Position numbers and translations under genes: made by a program. Positions 32,101 through 41,539 of a stretch of 64,000 nucleotides of DNA are shown here, piece by piece. How positions within the stretch are numbered: position 1 is the stretch's first letter; each line of letters starts with the position of its first letter. The notes below the pieces were generated by a model, which worked only from the letters and a program-made list of their open reading frames with translations, searched no databases and was not told the origin of the DNA. Source of the DNA: Candidula unifasciata (taxonomy: Eukaryota > Mollusca > Gastropoda > Stylommatophora > Geomitridae); contig CAJHNH020004668.1 in assembly GCA_905116865.2 (NCBI GenBank), positions 416,358 through 480,357 on the forward strand, read 5' to 3'.

Positions 32101-33601
32101 CAGATACCAGACTGAAAGTAAAAGTCAACTACACCTGGATGACCAACCTTCAAAGACAACCTACAGCACACACTATACAACGACACATGCTGCTAGCACC
32201 ACAGCAGGAAATACATCACTTCCAGAAAGTAGCAGAGCTGCAGAACCCATCACCTCCACATACAGATATGCCTCCAGATACCAGACTGAAAGTAAAAGTC
32301 CCCCAACCACAGAGCAGAATGAAAATCAAAACCAACAAAATGTGTTCAACAAATGTGAACAAACAAATAGACCAGAACCAGAGAATCTGGTGAGACAGTA
32401 TCGGTACACTGGGATGTACTCAAGGTACAACAACCAAGCTACAAGTAGTATCACCACCCCTGCTGTCACCACAACTGCTACTGCCATTTCTGGTGCCACA
32501 AGTACGTACACACCTGTAGAGAGTCTTAACACTAGGCCAAGAGTAACAAGCACCTCTGCACCCACAGAAAGCACAAGGTCCAGTATACAAAGCACCTTAA
32601 GACATGCTGAAAGTATTCACACAAGATCATCAGTAGAACTTCCTGCAAATGAATCGCCTTCTATCTCTTACGGAAGCCAGCGAGTAGTTCTGAAAGATGC
32701 AACTTCACCCATGCAAACCTCACCAATGAATGTCATTGAAAAGAGTAAGGAATCCATGCAGCAAGTGCCAGCCAGACCTAACCGCTATGGATTATACTCA
32801 AGATACAGCGCACTTAGCAACAGCTCAGATACCACTGCCTCAACCAGTATTGTTACAGACATTCCAAAAGCTGCAGAAAACTCTAGCTCAAATTCTTCAC
32901 CTTCAATGGGAGAGGTAAATATTACCACAACTGTGAACCAAACCAAACATTTGACAGAGTCGGTACCAGCACCTGAACAAGTCACGTCTGCCAAATTGGC
33001 TCAACAAAATGAAGAGCCTACGAAAGAAAGTCAACTAAAGCCATCTCGGAGCAGGATGCGCTCAAGGTTCACAGATGGCGTTAACAGACGACATACAATT
33101 GAGATAGGAAAAGAGGCTATTCAAAGTGCACTTAAACTGTATTCTAAAGATGAAGCAGAACCTGTTCGTCAAACTGCACTTGATCCTATATCAGAATCTC
33201 CAGTAACAACCCACACACCAGTATACATACCTTACCATAGCAGACTCACAGATTCGTCATCAAAAGTAGGGGGATCAACTAACGGAACCATACCTGCCCT
33301 CGTATCATCTGCTGAACCTCTAGAAGCCAGTGAAATCAAAGATACGATTATTTCATACAAGATCAAAGCCAGTGGGGTCACCACCAAGATAATACCAACC
33401 TCTCTGGAAGTGATCCAGGAAAAATCCCATTTTGATCAAAGCCAGACTCCAAAAGCGGCTTCAGACATTTCTCCGGCTCCTGCTACTCCACCATCCCCAA
33501 CTCTTTTGTCTCTGAGTCCGGATGAGGTTGCTCAGAAAATCAAGTTACGAGAGATCGCTCGCAAGAAGAAGGAAAGATGGCGACACATGACCATACATTG
33601 A
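29141..33601 (+). CDS. RING-finger coiled-coil protein, coding exon 2 (coiled coil and long disordered region)
   Basis: A single open exon of 1,486 codons plus a TGA at 33599-33601. The acceptor TTTGTATTTCTTCAG precedes 29141, and reading continues in phase 0 from the RING exon, giving a product of about 1,577 residues. Residue numbers below use that two-exon model. Residues ~180-295 form a predicted coiled coil (for example LQTKVMSLQGEALRVTYAID), as expected after a TRIM-like RING. The rest is mostly polar, Ser/Thr/Pro-rich and probably disordered. Motif FLxxxxxxxRKEIL-like appears twice (~429-450 and ~666-680). A Thr-rich run of TETPVTTETPV type lies near ~935-980. A ~60-residue unit is tandemly duplicated (~1020-1145), each ending SRYASRYQTESKS or YRYASRYQTESKS. 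Related SRYSKYQ, MYSRYNN and LYSRYSA motifs recur at ~990, ~1183 and ~1307. No SPRY, NHL, FN3 or other C-terminal domain is visible. The role is probably a cytoplasmic or scaffold-like E3, which is inference. Confidence 0.93.
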   Translation, partial: EYLTEVQNHLVSRSLNHLNPRRSLELSASSTDVGSAPLVRKYTPLSNFRSQFRTPEFSQPVEDEDTVAEQSPASGQPFDRGLPAGRSTVNALEAIRNMNKLQTKVMSLQGEALRVTYAIDEVNQSMVDWYQHKEDLKKAVERRTTQFQFYLKRMEHQLISQIDSKQTDDLFYTETDKAKAELKKILNNILHEVNVLKNIQELGKDAEINSLSPILLGSSVGMAEVALKKLHFDLEVPNTTIEEIVGDNFGVIRFNSEESKVFVPEVSDLGDFSVGNVTQLLAGTVNVAGNVESKGNFVKENEEPENVPTGKTPARRSADRRSRRHNTDLGLDKPDVKEFLAQFQNARENLRARRKEILERGRQASEDALPLGDEIYRRPRSTSRTGRVQSVDRAGLPVSSKRRATLPSGLTLQEVKSLNTAEPETLSPTLQEEVSPNGYDPTEKIQHGLEGDLSIGGLGQEDQFSLRKKLQISTYHQRTLVKQSSDPRYTRESPTSPEEVPSSERLYSGHSQSLIEELRNRRFSNPSNTIFERRFSDQLNPLPLEETDDSLQYDRATTRPVRRAFSGAADRKAKIDFLRENWQKRKEILIQSEGFVSPDTTKQVVKPPSQVHLAEEKDDSKVTMPETVEATGQDNPSPPPVSSSDPKFESMHAIRSRVAQYRTELTKNNITDEQEVKAKTPDSPSSPISEHFRFDLPRQKYISQTQLSPVLKSPEAISPASQTVPSTNERVSPPIQPVSHSLTNQTALGIPAQQLKSQISTTQTASEIPTDLRNSHLYTSQTASERSTNETPSVTTYKTSISTNDVNSQIPINHHVPNVTTASANIQEKPSVSTLPFQTRLITATTATPVTRVTPVTSATLKTETSVITETPVTTETPVMTEITVTTETILVTTTTPTYSRYSKYQFKKVESLDIASMIAAMYSGNEKKIIHIDEQPPKTTSYTQSTITDTASIATGNTLPTESSRAVEPTSPTATRLTSAPSRYASRYQTESKSQLHLDDQPSKTTYSTHYTTTHAASTTAGNTSLPESSRAAEPITSTYRYASRYQTESKSPPTTEQNENQNQQNVFNKCEQTNRPEPENLVRQYRYTGMYSRYNNQATSSITTPAVTTTATAISGATSTYTPVESLNTRPRVTSTSAPTESTRSSIQSTLRHAESIHTRSSVELPANESPSISYGSQRVVLKDATSPMQTSPMNVIEKSKESMQQVPARPNRYGLYSRYSALSNSSDTTASTSIVTDIPKAAENSSSNSSPSMGEVNITTTVNQTKHLTESVPAPEQVTSAKLAQQNEEPTKESQLKPSRSRMRSRFTDGVNRRHTIEIGKEAIQSALKLYSKDEAEPVRQTALDPISESPVTTHTPVYIPYHSRLTDSSSKVGGSTNGTIPALVSSAEPLEASEIKDTIISYKIKASGVTTKIIPTSLEVIQEKSHFDQSQTPKAASDISPAPATPPSPTLLSLSPDEVAQKIKLREIARKKKERWRHMTIH

Positions 33602-33784
33602 TTCTGCTGTGTAATCTTGCAGTTTTTTCCCCCTGAGATGTATCAGCTTTATCAATATAACTTTTGCTAATTATTTAATATTACAAGGTGTAATTTTGGG
33701 TATAAATGATTTCATGTGAAATATATCAAATACGAATCATTTGGGGGCAGCTCTGTGCTACCAATGTCAAACCCTTACTGCTCC

Positions 33785-33905
33785 TCGTGTGAATTTTGTG
33801 GTCTCATTTTGGGGGAAGAAAGAATAGACCCACTACCTCCCTAATAGGCTTGCCTTAAAAGGCGACTGATAAGGCATTTTTTCCTCTGAAGTCAGAGCAC
33901 ATTTC
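33785..33905 (-). mobile_element. Element G 3' half
   Basis: The plus strand reads AGAATAGACCCACTACCTCC then AAAAGGCGACTGATAAGGCA and CTCTGAAGTCAGAGCAC, the complement of the element G core. It is more diverged than its neighbour. Confidence 0.7.
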
Positions 33906-33954
33906 AACATTATGGCAAAAGAAAATTGTGTAGTTGCATTAAATAATACTTAAT

Positions 33955-34240
33955 TTTTATCCCCATTTGGGTTCCGAGGGCCACATTATGGGGACAATAA
34001 TAGACCCACTGCCTCCCCAACACGCATGCTGTAAGAGTCGACTAACTGGGGACTTCCTTCGAAGTCGGAGTGCATCTGTCTAAGAGGCACGGAACCAACA
34101 GTCTGCATACAAATAAGTCAGATCTGTAAAACAGATGTGCATGCAACAAGCAGGTTGTCGAACAAGTCTAACATCTAGAGGTAGTTGAACAACCAGAACG
34201 TTCGCCGGAGTTTACAGCCGATGAACGCAAAAAAAAAAAA
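33955..34240 (-). mobile_element. Element G copy, full length
   Basis: In plus-strand order: GGGTTCCGAGGGCC, AATAGACCCACTGCCTCCCC, CATGCTGTAAGAGTCGACTA, CTTCGAAGTCGGAGTGCATC, ATACAAATAAGTCAGATCTG, CAAGTCTAACATCTAGAGGT and GTTTACAGCCGATGAACGC before an A run. Clear reference copy. Confidence 0.8.
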
Positions 34241-34372
34241 CTTCATTTTTAGCTATTTGAACAAGGAATTCACATGATTGTCTTGGCTTGTAGTTAAGTG
34301 GCAAATAAAAGTCTTGAAAATGCACTTGGATAGAAATCATCATAACTGTGCTCAGGTGGCTTTGATATATAG

Positions 34373-34592
34373 ATGATGACGAGAACAGATAGAGAGAGTT
34401 ATAAAGATTTTCCAAAAGAAATTGGCTTACAAACAGAAATGGCTGCCCACATCAGATGGATAAAATCTGAATTCTTTGGTCATGTCATGAGAAGGAGAAA
34501 ATTAGAGTACATCATCTCGGTGGGAAAGTTGGAGGAGAAGGAGGTGAGAGAGATGCTGGATAGTTTGACATCATGCCATAGAAGATGATCTC
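34373..34592 (+). mobile_element. LINE C-terminal fragment (endonuclease/RT type)
   Basis: A 71-codon reading contains KEIGLQTEMAAHIRWIKSE, FFGHVMRRRKLEYIISVGKL and REMLDSLTSCH, the pre-terminal block of endonuclease/RT-type LINEs. The same block occurs at 60950-61160. Confidence 0.8.
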
Positions 34593-35002
34593 TGTAAGTA
34601 TTCACTGAAAGTAAACAAGACAGAAGGTTGAGGATGGACATGACTACCAGTACCACACAGCAAGAAGAAGACTCTGATTTAGTAACAATAACACAATATA
34701 ATGATGTGTTCTCCCTGTGATCCATCCATTTGTTACTCTAATCCACTGACACAATTGTTATCTTAAATCTACACATCCTAAGATGTTGTTATATTAATTC
34801 CTCAGATCTAAACATTTATTACTTAATCCTTATAACTTAAACCCTATGAAAACTTACTAAATAGAAATGAGCCATGAACCTATGAAAATTTCCGAAACTA
34901 AAATCCTTTTTTTTAAAAACTATTTTGCACAGATAATTAATAAATTATTTAAAAAGTTATTTGTCTGCATGTTTTAAATTTTAGTTTCCCAGTATATAAA
35001 GA
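34593..35002. other. Unassigned AT-rich stretch
   Basis: No repeat family or coding similarity was recognised. Confidence 0.5.
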
Positions 35003-35272
35003 TGGCAGCTGCCATGGTCTAGTGTCTAGACGCTCGCCTGCGGATCGGAAGGTCCTGGTTCAGATCTTGACAGGGGTCAGACTTTTTTCAACAATGACCT
35101 TGGCTCCCAGCCTTGATTAGGTTTGAGGTACAGTCCAGGGAAGTAAAGTCGGCAAACGTGATGCTGACCACATCACCCACCAAGTGCCCTTTGGTGTATG
35201 AAATATAGGTCTAGCCCTATATACCCAATTTACCTGAAGGCGTGGAAAAGGATCTTTACTTACTTTACTAAG
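35003..35272 (+). mobile_element. SINE-C copy, head type 1
   Basis: The head GCTGCCATGGTCTAGTGTCT then AGACGCTCGCCTGCGGATCG, a diverged box B (GGTTCAGATCT), the body GTGATGCTGACCACATCACC and CACCAAGTGCCC, and the end GGCGTGGAAAAGGATCTTTA are present. Confidence 0.85.
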
Positions 35273-35779
35273 TATATAAAGATATATAAAGGGGGGTAAT
35301 CAGTTAACGAACAGAATGAAGCATTAAATGGAATGCTTTCCCTGGGGGTCTAAACCAGATATGTAATAGGTGACTCGTGCTGTGACCTGTATCACTGAGG
35401 CTTATAGCTAAATTTTTTGTGGCTTTTAAAAAAGAATTTACTGGATTTACAAGAAAACTCCCTGTAAATGCTATATTTCATTAATATATTCACATGTGGG
35501 TCTCCTAAACTCTATGCAGGTGCACATAGAACTGGTGGTATTTAAAAACACTTTTCGAGAACAGGTCACTGCAGAAATGATTTATGGGGCAGTGTCTCAG
35601 CCAAATGTAGCAAGGGGTAGCCTTCTAAGGTGACAGGATTAGGGCAACAACTTTCCTCAAAGACATGAGTTAAAGTGACACTTGCCTGCTACTAAAAGAG
35701 TTGAGAAAAATACTACTTGTCCATGGCTGTGGCTTAGGACCACAATTTGTAGTTCTGACATACCCAATTCAATTCAGTT
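35273..35779. other. Unassigned intergenic stretch
   Basis: No feature recognised beyond AT-rich sequence. Confidence 0.45.
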
Positions 35780-35946
35780 GCAGGTGAATTAGCAGCAGAC
35801 TGCCTTGCATTTATTTCGACTTTGATATGGAGAGCTGACCCCTCAGAAAGCAATGACAAACTACTGAATGCAAAATTACCTAGTAAAACCACAGACAACA
35901 AATGCTGAGGCTGGTTTTACTGCGTCCTATAAAGGATATACAAACA
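35780..35946 (+). mobile_element. SINE-A 3' part, head lost
   Basis: Shows TTTCGACTTTGATATGGAGA, GCAATGACAAACTACTGAAT and ACTGCGTCCTATAAAGGATA, the SINE-A body and end. The tRNA-like head is not recognisable. Confidence 0.7.
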
Positions 35947-35989
35947 ACTTCAAGTAGCTGCCAGTAAACACATGGATTTCCTGGTACTG

Positions 35990-36170
35990 CGTTTTCCCCG
36001 TATGGGTTCTGTGGCTTCAGTCAGAGGGGGTGGGGAGGGGGATAATAGATCCCCTGCCTCCTAACATGCATGTAATGAAATTAGACTATTTAAGATTGTT
36101 TCCGTCGAAGTCCTAGTGCATATAAATAAGCCAGATCTGTAAAATGGATGTGAATGTAAATCTCAAGTTT
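35990..36170 (-). mobile_element. Element G copy, 5' truncated
   Basis: Complementary blocks TAATAGATCCCCTGCCTCCT, GTCGAAGTCCTAGTGCATAT and AAATAAGCCAGATCTGTAAA are in the family order. Confidence 0.7.
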
Positions 36171-36234
36171 TATAACAACACAAGGTGCTATATTAATATC
36201 CTACCACATTCAGGGGAATAATCCACAGGTCATG

Positions 36235-36345
36235 GGACAGTCTAATTTTTCAGGGGGTGGTAGATAGGATGCATCCAGTCGTGGGACCTAGGCTGCATGC
36301 ATTCGTGGGACTTAGGCTGCACTCTCTCGTGGGACGTCGGGTTAG
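36235..36345. repeat. 24-bp tandem repeat, about 3 copies
   Basis: TCGTGGGACCTAGGCTGCAT then GCAT recurs with changes (TCGTGGGACTTAGGCTGCAC, TCGTGGGACGTCGGGTTAGG). Confidence 0.6.
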
Positions 36346-36354
36346 GGCCAGTTC

Positions 36355-36590
36355 TAGATGTTTAGGGCTCATAAAAGTTGACTATATAGGAGTGTTGCCT
36401 TCCAAGTCAGAGTGCACCTGCCTGAGGTGATGAGCCAGCAGTCTGCATACAAATAAACTAGATCTGTTAAACAATAGTGCACGCCAGGCCCAAGTTCTGG
36501 AGCAAGATTAAAGTCCAGAAGTGAATAAACAAGCAGAACTGTTCACTGCAGTTTATGATTGGCGAACGCCAAGAAGAAGAAAAGGAAGAA
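36355..36590 (-). mobile_element. Element G copy with AAGAAG end
   Basis: Contains AGTCAGAGTGCACCTGCCTG, CAAATAAACTAGATCTGTTA, CAGTTTATGATTGGCGAACG and ends in AAGAAGAAGAAAAGGAAGAA, the complement of the CTT run at the family's 5' end. Confidence 0.75.
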
Positions 36591-36599
36591 GTATCAGTT

Positions 36600-36800
36600 C
36601 TTATAAACTGAAATACTTTGGCTGTGCTAGCTTGACATAATGGTTTGGAGAGAACAGAAATTAGGTTATGATCTCTGGGAGAAGAGGCAGGGAATGACCA
36701 GCATGACAGATGCAGGATACCAAGGCCACCTTGGGCATGAAAGTTCACAAAGAGTGAAGGTTGCCAAGGGACCGAGCCATTGCCATTTTGAGCATTCTGC
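36600..36800 (+). mobile_element. Possible LINE C-terminal fragment
   Basis: Frames contain LKYFGCAS and, after frame changes, basic stretches (GRRGRE) and a VAKGPSHCHFEHS-like end. The order resembles the YFGH...GRRGR block of LINE C-termini, but the copy is heavily decayed. Confidence 0.4.
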
Positions 36801-36894
36801 TAAGAACCTGCTATATAGTGATTATATAAGAAACATTGGAATTTGTTATTCAGAAAGAGAAGTAATGCTTGAATGATTTATTAAATCAAGAATT

Positions 36895-37265
36895 CAAATC
36901 ACTGCACTTGGAACAATCCCACACATGCTCTGTCTCCTTTCTCAGTAGCCAATGAAGAGTTGATATGCTAATAGTACCAGTTGCAACCTGATTAAAAGAC
37001 CGCCTGTGTTTTCTCTTCAGTGTTCAGTATCTTCCAGAAGCTTTACTCACCCCCTCCCCCCCCCCCCCCCCCCCCCCCTTTTCCCCCCACGATTGAATTA
37101 GTCTTTCAGTGTATGGATTCTCACTATGTTCTATTGCAATGTCCATTTGATGCTCCCAGAGAACCTTCACTATATATGCTTTATCATAAAGTAGTGCACC
37201 GCCACGAGGAGCAGCAGCAGCCAATCTATCAGCTTGCTCATTACCCTGCACACCAGAATACATGA
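36895..37265 (-). pseudogene. RNase H-type LINE C-terminus, interrupted by a C/G run
   Basis: The minus strand encodes GVQGNEQADRLAAAAPRGGA (the RNase H GxxGNExAD motif). After a poly-G region (plus-strand C run at about 37047-37080) come VATGTISISTLHWLLRKETE and a HVWDCSKC ending. Parallel to the LINEs at 57985 and 53945. Stops and the homopolymer break it. Confidence 0.8.
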
Positions 37266-37699
37266 TGGACAGAAATGCAAATGTTCCTAATCCGATTTAC
37301 TGCTTGTAATTTATAAGTATTTAATATATGTTAGTTACAAAATTATTATTTCGTTTTATTCATTATAATTTTGCAATATCCGCTGTGGAACATAGTACTA
37401 CAATAGTTCCTGCTAGGTTATTTACATTTATTCTTTTTTAATGTCTTTATGGGATGTTTGAATTGTTTTTAAAGTTTTTTAATTGATGACAAAACCACTC
37501 AAAATCAACAGAAGCAAAATCAACAAATACAAATCAACTGCAACAATATATGAATGTGTGGTTGCATAAAAAGGTATAGAACAGATTGTTTGGTCATGAA
37601 ACGAGAACAAAACCTGTAAAACTGCACTGTACCCATGCAGGTGTAGACAATAGGGTTATGGAGTATGGGCACGACTAAGTAGCTGATGGATGAGCAACA
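37266..37699. other. Unassigned AT-rich stretch
   Basis: No feature recognised. Confidence 0.45.
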
Positions 37700-38325
37700 T
37701 GTTATAATGACAGGCTCACAGTGGTCAGAGCAACATGTTATAATGACACAGGCTTACAGTGGTCAGAGCAACATATTATAATGACACAGTCTTACAGTGG
37801 TCAGAGCAACATGTTATAATGACACAGGCTTACAGTGGTCAGAGCAACATATTATAATGACACAGTCTTACAGTGGTCAGAGTAACATATTATAATGAGA
37901 CAGTCTTACAGTGGTCAGAGCAACATGTTATAATGACACAGGCTTACAGTGGTCAGAGCAACATATTATAATGACACAGGCTTACAGTGGTCAGAGCAAC
38001 ATGTTATAATGACACAGGCTTACAGTGGTCAGAGCAACATATTATAATGAGACAGTCTTACAATGGTCAGAGTAACATATTATAATGACACAGGCTTACA
38101 GTGATCAGAGCAACATATTATAATGACACAGGCTTACAGTGGTCAGAGCAACATATAATGACACAGGCTTACAGTGGTCAGAGCAACATATTATAATGAC
38201 ACAGGCTTACAGTGATCAGAGCAACATATTATAATGACACAGGCTTACAGTAGTCAGAGCAACATATTATAATGACACAGGCTTACAGTGGTCAGAGCAA
38301 CATATTATAATGACACAGGCTCACA
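37700..38325. repeat. 38-bp minisatellite, about 16 copies
   Basis: The unit is AGTGGTCAGAGCAACATATT followed by ATAATGACACAGGCTTAC. Variants are ATGTTATAATG and GACAGTC, and one unit near 38150 is shortened. Confidence 0.96.
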
Positions 38326-39679
38326 GCAACACTCGTCACCCCTAGACAGAATCTGTAGCTTCCCACAATGCTTTGCTGCAAGGTTATGATACTCGTGTGC
38401 TTCAAAAAGTTGAGTGAAACCGAAAAATGAAATAAGAATAAGAAGAGATGGTGAAAGACCAAACATAACAGGCTAAGTCTCCTTCCTGGTGGTTTGAGAA
38501 TGTCTATCTTACGAATAAAGAAGACAGGTGAAATGGTGGCCCAAGAAAGATTGTATGGCAGTGGTAGAAATGTCAGCATCATCTGCGTGATTCATGGCTA
38601 TTAAAATGAAGAGAAATTGGCTTTGAAGCCATTCTGTTTCACATGATGGGGGCTGTCTTGTACAAGTGTTAAATCTTCACTGGTTTTTTTTTTTAATCGC
38701 TGATGCCAATTATTATTTTTCAGTTCCCTTCTACTCCTTTTCTTTCTCTGCCATCTCCTCATTCTTATCTTCTTTTCCCCTTCTCTTCTGCTTTTCATTC
38801 TACCTCTTTTTTCTTCTTCTTTTCCTTTTCATGGTGTTTTGTCTTTTTTTTTTTAAGTTTGTTTTCCAGCACCTGACCTATCTACCTATCTGTATATCAG
38901 TCCATCTAACTATATATCTATCATTAGCATATTACATTTTGCATTATATTGGTTTAGACACTATAGTAGCGATTTCTTGTGTTGTTTATATAATTTGCCT
39001 TCTAATATAATAGCAGTGTATATTATTGTGCTGCCTACATTCTACAGTCAAGTTCTACAAATAAACTAATTATATTTTTATTCTTCTAGTTTATCTTTTA
39101 TCATATTACTGTTATCATTATCATCATTTTATCCAAGGTAATTATAGTAATTTTCCAGATTTCAAAATGAATGACTGTAAAACCTCGTGAACATGAAATT
39201 GCTGGAGAAGTTCATTGAGTTAACATGAACAAAATTGTGGTAACAGCCAGGATGTGTTAGTTATGTTATCACAGTCCATGTTACTGCCCATTAAGCATTC
39301 CCATGCCTGCTCAGTCCTTGGATGCAGCAGCCACTCCAAGGTGTCTCCAGTGATTGTTCCCATGAGGAGCTGGTTTTAATTGTCTCCTATCTGTGCTTTG
39401 AAGGCGACATGGACATGCTTCACTCACATGTCATGCAATCATGTTAGCTATTAGAAATTTTGTCATTATTTACTTGCTTCATCCTACAGCACAATAGCAG
39501 TACCCCGTCGGCATGAATTTTAACACAAATTTAATTTTCAATCGCTTGGAATTCATGTAAATGAGGATTTATTGTTTTATCTTTCATGTAACTACACAAC
39601 TTTATTCTGTCAAGTAAGTATAGGACCTTGTCCAAACCTCTGGCGTATTAGGTATAAAATTCTAGATTTATTTTTTCAT
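38326..39679. other. Unassigned stretch with pyrimidine-rich run
   Basis: A T/C-rich run lies at about 38680-38870. No gene or dispersed repeat family was recognised elsewhere. Confidence 0.45.
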
Positions 39680-39785
39680 AGAACAGTCAGCACTCGATGG
39701 TTGATGTTAACATCATGCTGACCGCGTTTACTTCCCAAGACATATCCATTTCAGGCTGGATCAACCTGGAAGGCAAGGTCAATTT
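39680..39785 (-). mobile_element. SINE-C body fragment, diverged
   Basis: GTTAACATCATGCTGACCGC and TTTACTTCCCAAGACATATC are followed by GGCTGGATCAACCTGG, matching the complement of the SINE-C body. Confidence 0.5.
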
Positions 39786-40179
39786 TAATTTGCCACAATC
39801 TGATTTTTTTTTTTATTTTAAGTGCTAGGCTGATGTGTCAAAGGGGTACTTTTACTTCTTTTCCATACTTTTGACTGGACTTTTCTGTCTGGTTAGTTTC
39901 TTCAGCTTTATTTTGAGGGTTCTATTTTCTTAAACTCATTTTTGAGGGCAAAAGTAGATTGTGAAAATACGGGTGTGAAAGAGTATTTATTCCCCCATCC
40001 CATGCATTGTGTATTTGTATAGTATTGTTTGATTTGTATGTGCTGATGAAGGCTCCATAGCCGCAACGTTCACGTAACAAGAATCAAAAAGATCACATCT
40101 GTACAGATATAAAATGCTCTTTAGTGGATGTCTGAGCCTACGTGTGGGAAAGCCAAAATTTAAATTAAAAACAGCTTTT
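39786..40179. other. Unassigned intergenic stretch
   Basis: No gene or dispersed repeat family was recognised. Confidence 0.4.
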
Positions 40180-40312
40180 TGCGTTCAGTAGTTTGCCATT
40201 GTTCCTGAGCTCTCAGCTCCCGTTACAACTGTCCAAACCAGTGCAAGACAACAGGTCACAGCTGAGATCGAACTCAGTACCCTAACGAAGCTAAAAGACT
40301 TAGCAACTTAGG
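40180..40312 (-). mobile_element. SINE-A copy, diverged
   Basis: The plus strand reads GCGTTCAGTAGTTTGCCATT, then AACTGTCCAAACCAGTGCAA, then AGCTGAGATCGAACTCAGTA (box B complement) and GCAACTTAGGCG. Confidence 0.7.
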
Positions 40313-40329
40313 CGAAAATGATCGCCACA

Positions 40330-40420
40330 CAGAATATAATTCAAACAGATAGCAAAGAAACTGTCTTCAATAAACAGGCCTTCTGGCAGCTGAAAGAGGA
40401 CACAATTTGGCATTTGTTTA
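40330..40420 (+). mobile_element. Element F copy
   Basis: GATAGCAAAGAAACTGTCTT and AACAGGCCTTCTGGCAGCTG then AAAGAGGACA match the copies at 23088, 44870 and 44985. Confidence 0.6.
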
Positions 40421-40624
40421 GTTTCACGATTACGACTGGGGCACCAGGGTTAGGATCATACTAAAAGAATCTATGTGACAAAGGTGCCGCGAAGTTACGT
40501 ATGACAGACAACCTGAAACCGGTCCGTCTCCATAAACACTTCTGTCGAAATACGACGTATGTTTAAAATCTGCTAAATTTGAGGAAAGAAACTATGGCAC
40601 TGACATGAAATCTCTCCGTGAAAG
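40421..40624. other. Unassigned intergenic stretch
   Basis: No feature recognised. Confidence 0.4.
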
Positions 40625-40860
40625 TTCCGCGGACATCAATAGAGCCCCTACTTCCCCAACATTAGCATGTCGTAAGAGTAGACTAATTGTAGTTTCCTTC
40701 GAAATCGGAGTGCATCTGCCTGAACAACCACAAATATCCAGTAAAACGGATGTACACGAAAAAAATTCGGTTCTGGCATGAAGCCAAATTCCAGATCGAT
40801 GAACAACTAACTAGGATTTCTACCAGCAAACAAAGAAGAACACAAGAAATCAGAAGCTTA
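40625..40860 (-). mobile_element. Element G copy
   Basis: Contains AATAGAGCCCCTACTTCCCC, TTAGCATGTCGTAAGAGTAG, TTCGAAATCGGAGTGCATCT and GTAAAACGGATGTACACG, ending in AAAGAAGAACACAAGAAA. Confidence 0.75.
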
Positions 40861-41487
40861 TAAAAACTTGAAGAAATAAATTCGTGTAACTGTTACGGGT
40901 ACTATAATTACAACGTCTTTGGAGATTTAGAGGGGTTCCCTGCGGTCTACCATCCAGATTTAGAGTTCGAAACCTCAGGATGGTGTGGTAAAAGTTTTAG
41001 TTGGAGGGGACGAAATGATAAGACTGGTGCAACTCTAGTAAAGTCGAGGCACGAATTTTAAATTTAATGTTATATCAATTAAATATGCGAATGAAAGTTG
41101 GAGAATTTGAAAATACGCCAGAGGAAGATGTTACAGACACAAATTGAAAAAGATAAAAAAGGTTGCAGAACTAAGAAGATGACACTATATTTAACACATC
41201 CCGAGAAGAAATGAGCAGAGAAACACCAAGCAGGCATTAAAATTAACAAGAACAGGTGTATAAGTCTCTATTTAACCACTAAAACAAACGATGGAAGCCT
41301 GCATATCGAAAGGATTGCTCCGGTTAATGGAATGGAGGTTCCTGTGAGTTAATTGCAACATTAATGGCACAACAGGACAAAGAAAATAATTATTGAAGAC
41401 ATTCAGACATCGTCCACTCAAGTTCGAGATAAGTAGACAAGACAATTTGGTTATATCACAGCAGAGAGATCTTCGTGAGCACTGGGT
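40861..41487. other. Unassigned stretch downstream of histone H1
   Basis: AT-rich sequence with no recognised gene. The plus-strand run CACGAAG-complement at about 41468-41477 could act as the histone downstream element, which would be minus-strand sense CTCACGAAGATCTC just past the stem-loop. Confidence 0.4.
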
Positions 41488-41503
41488 GGCCCTGAAAAGG
41501 ACC
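41488..41503 (-). promoter_or_regulatory. Histone mRNA 3' stem-loop
   Basis: On the minus strand the sequence is GGTCCTTTTCAGGGCC. It forms a six-pair stem (one U-G pair) with the UUUC loop of metazoan replication-dependent histone mRNAs, which SLBP binds (established knowledge). It lies 36 nt after the H1 stop codon, the usual distance. A purine-containing ACGAAGATC follows about 12 nt further on as a possible U7 target. Confidence 0.95.
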
Positions 41504-41539
41504 AGTATTAGGTTTATGTACAAACGGATGGAGTCACGT

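Larger units (their letters stand above)
33602..34310 (+). other. 3' flank of the RING gene with two element G copies; candidate poly(A) signals
   Basis: ATTAAA at 33938-33943 and AATAAA at 34304-34309 are the only clear poly(A)-signal hexamers seen. The second lies beyond two element G insertions (33785-33905 and 33955-34240, both minus strand). Which one is used cannot be told from sequence. Confidence 0.35.
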
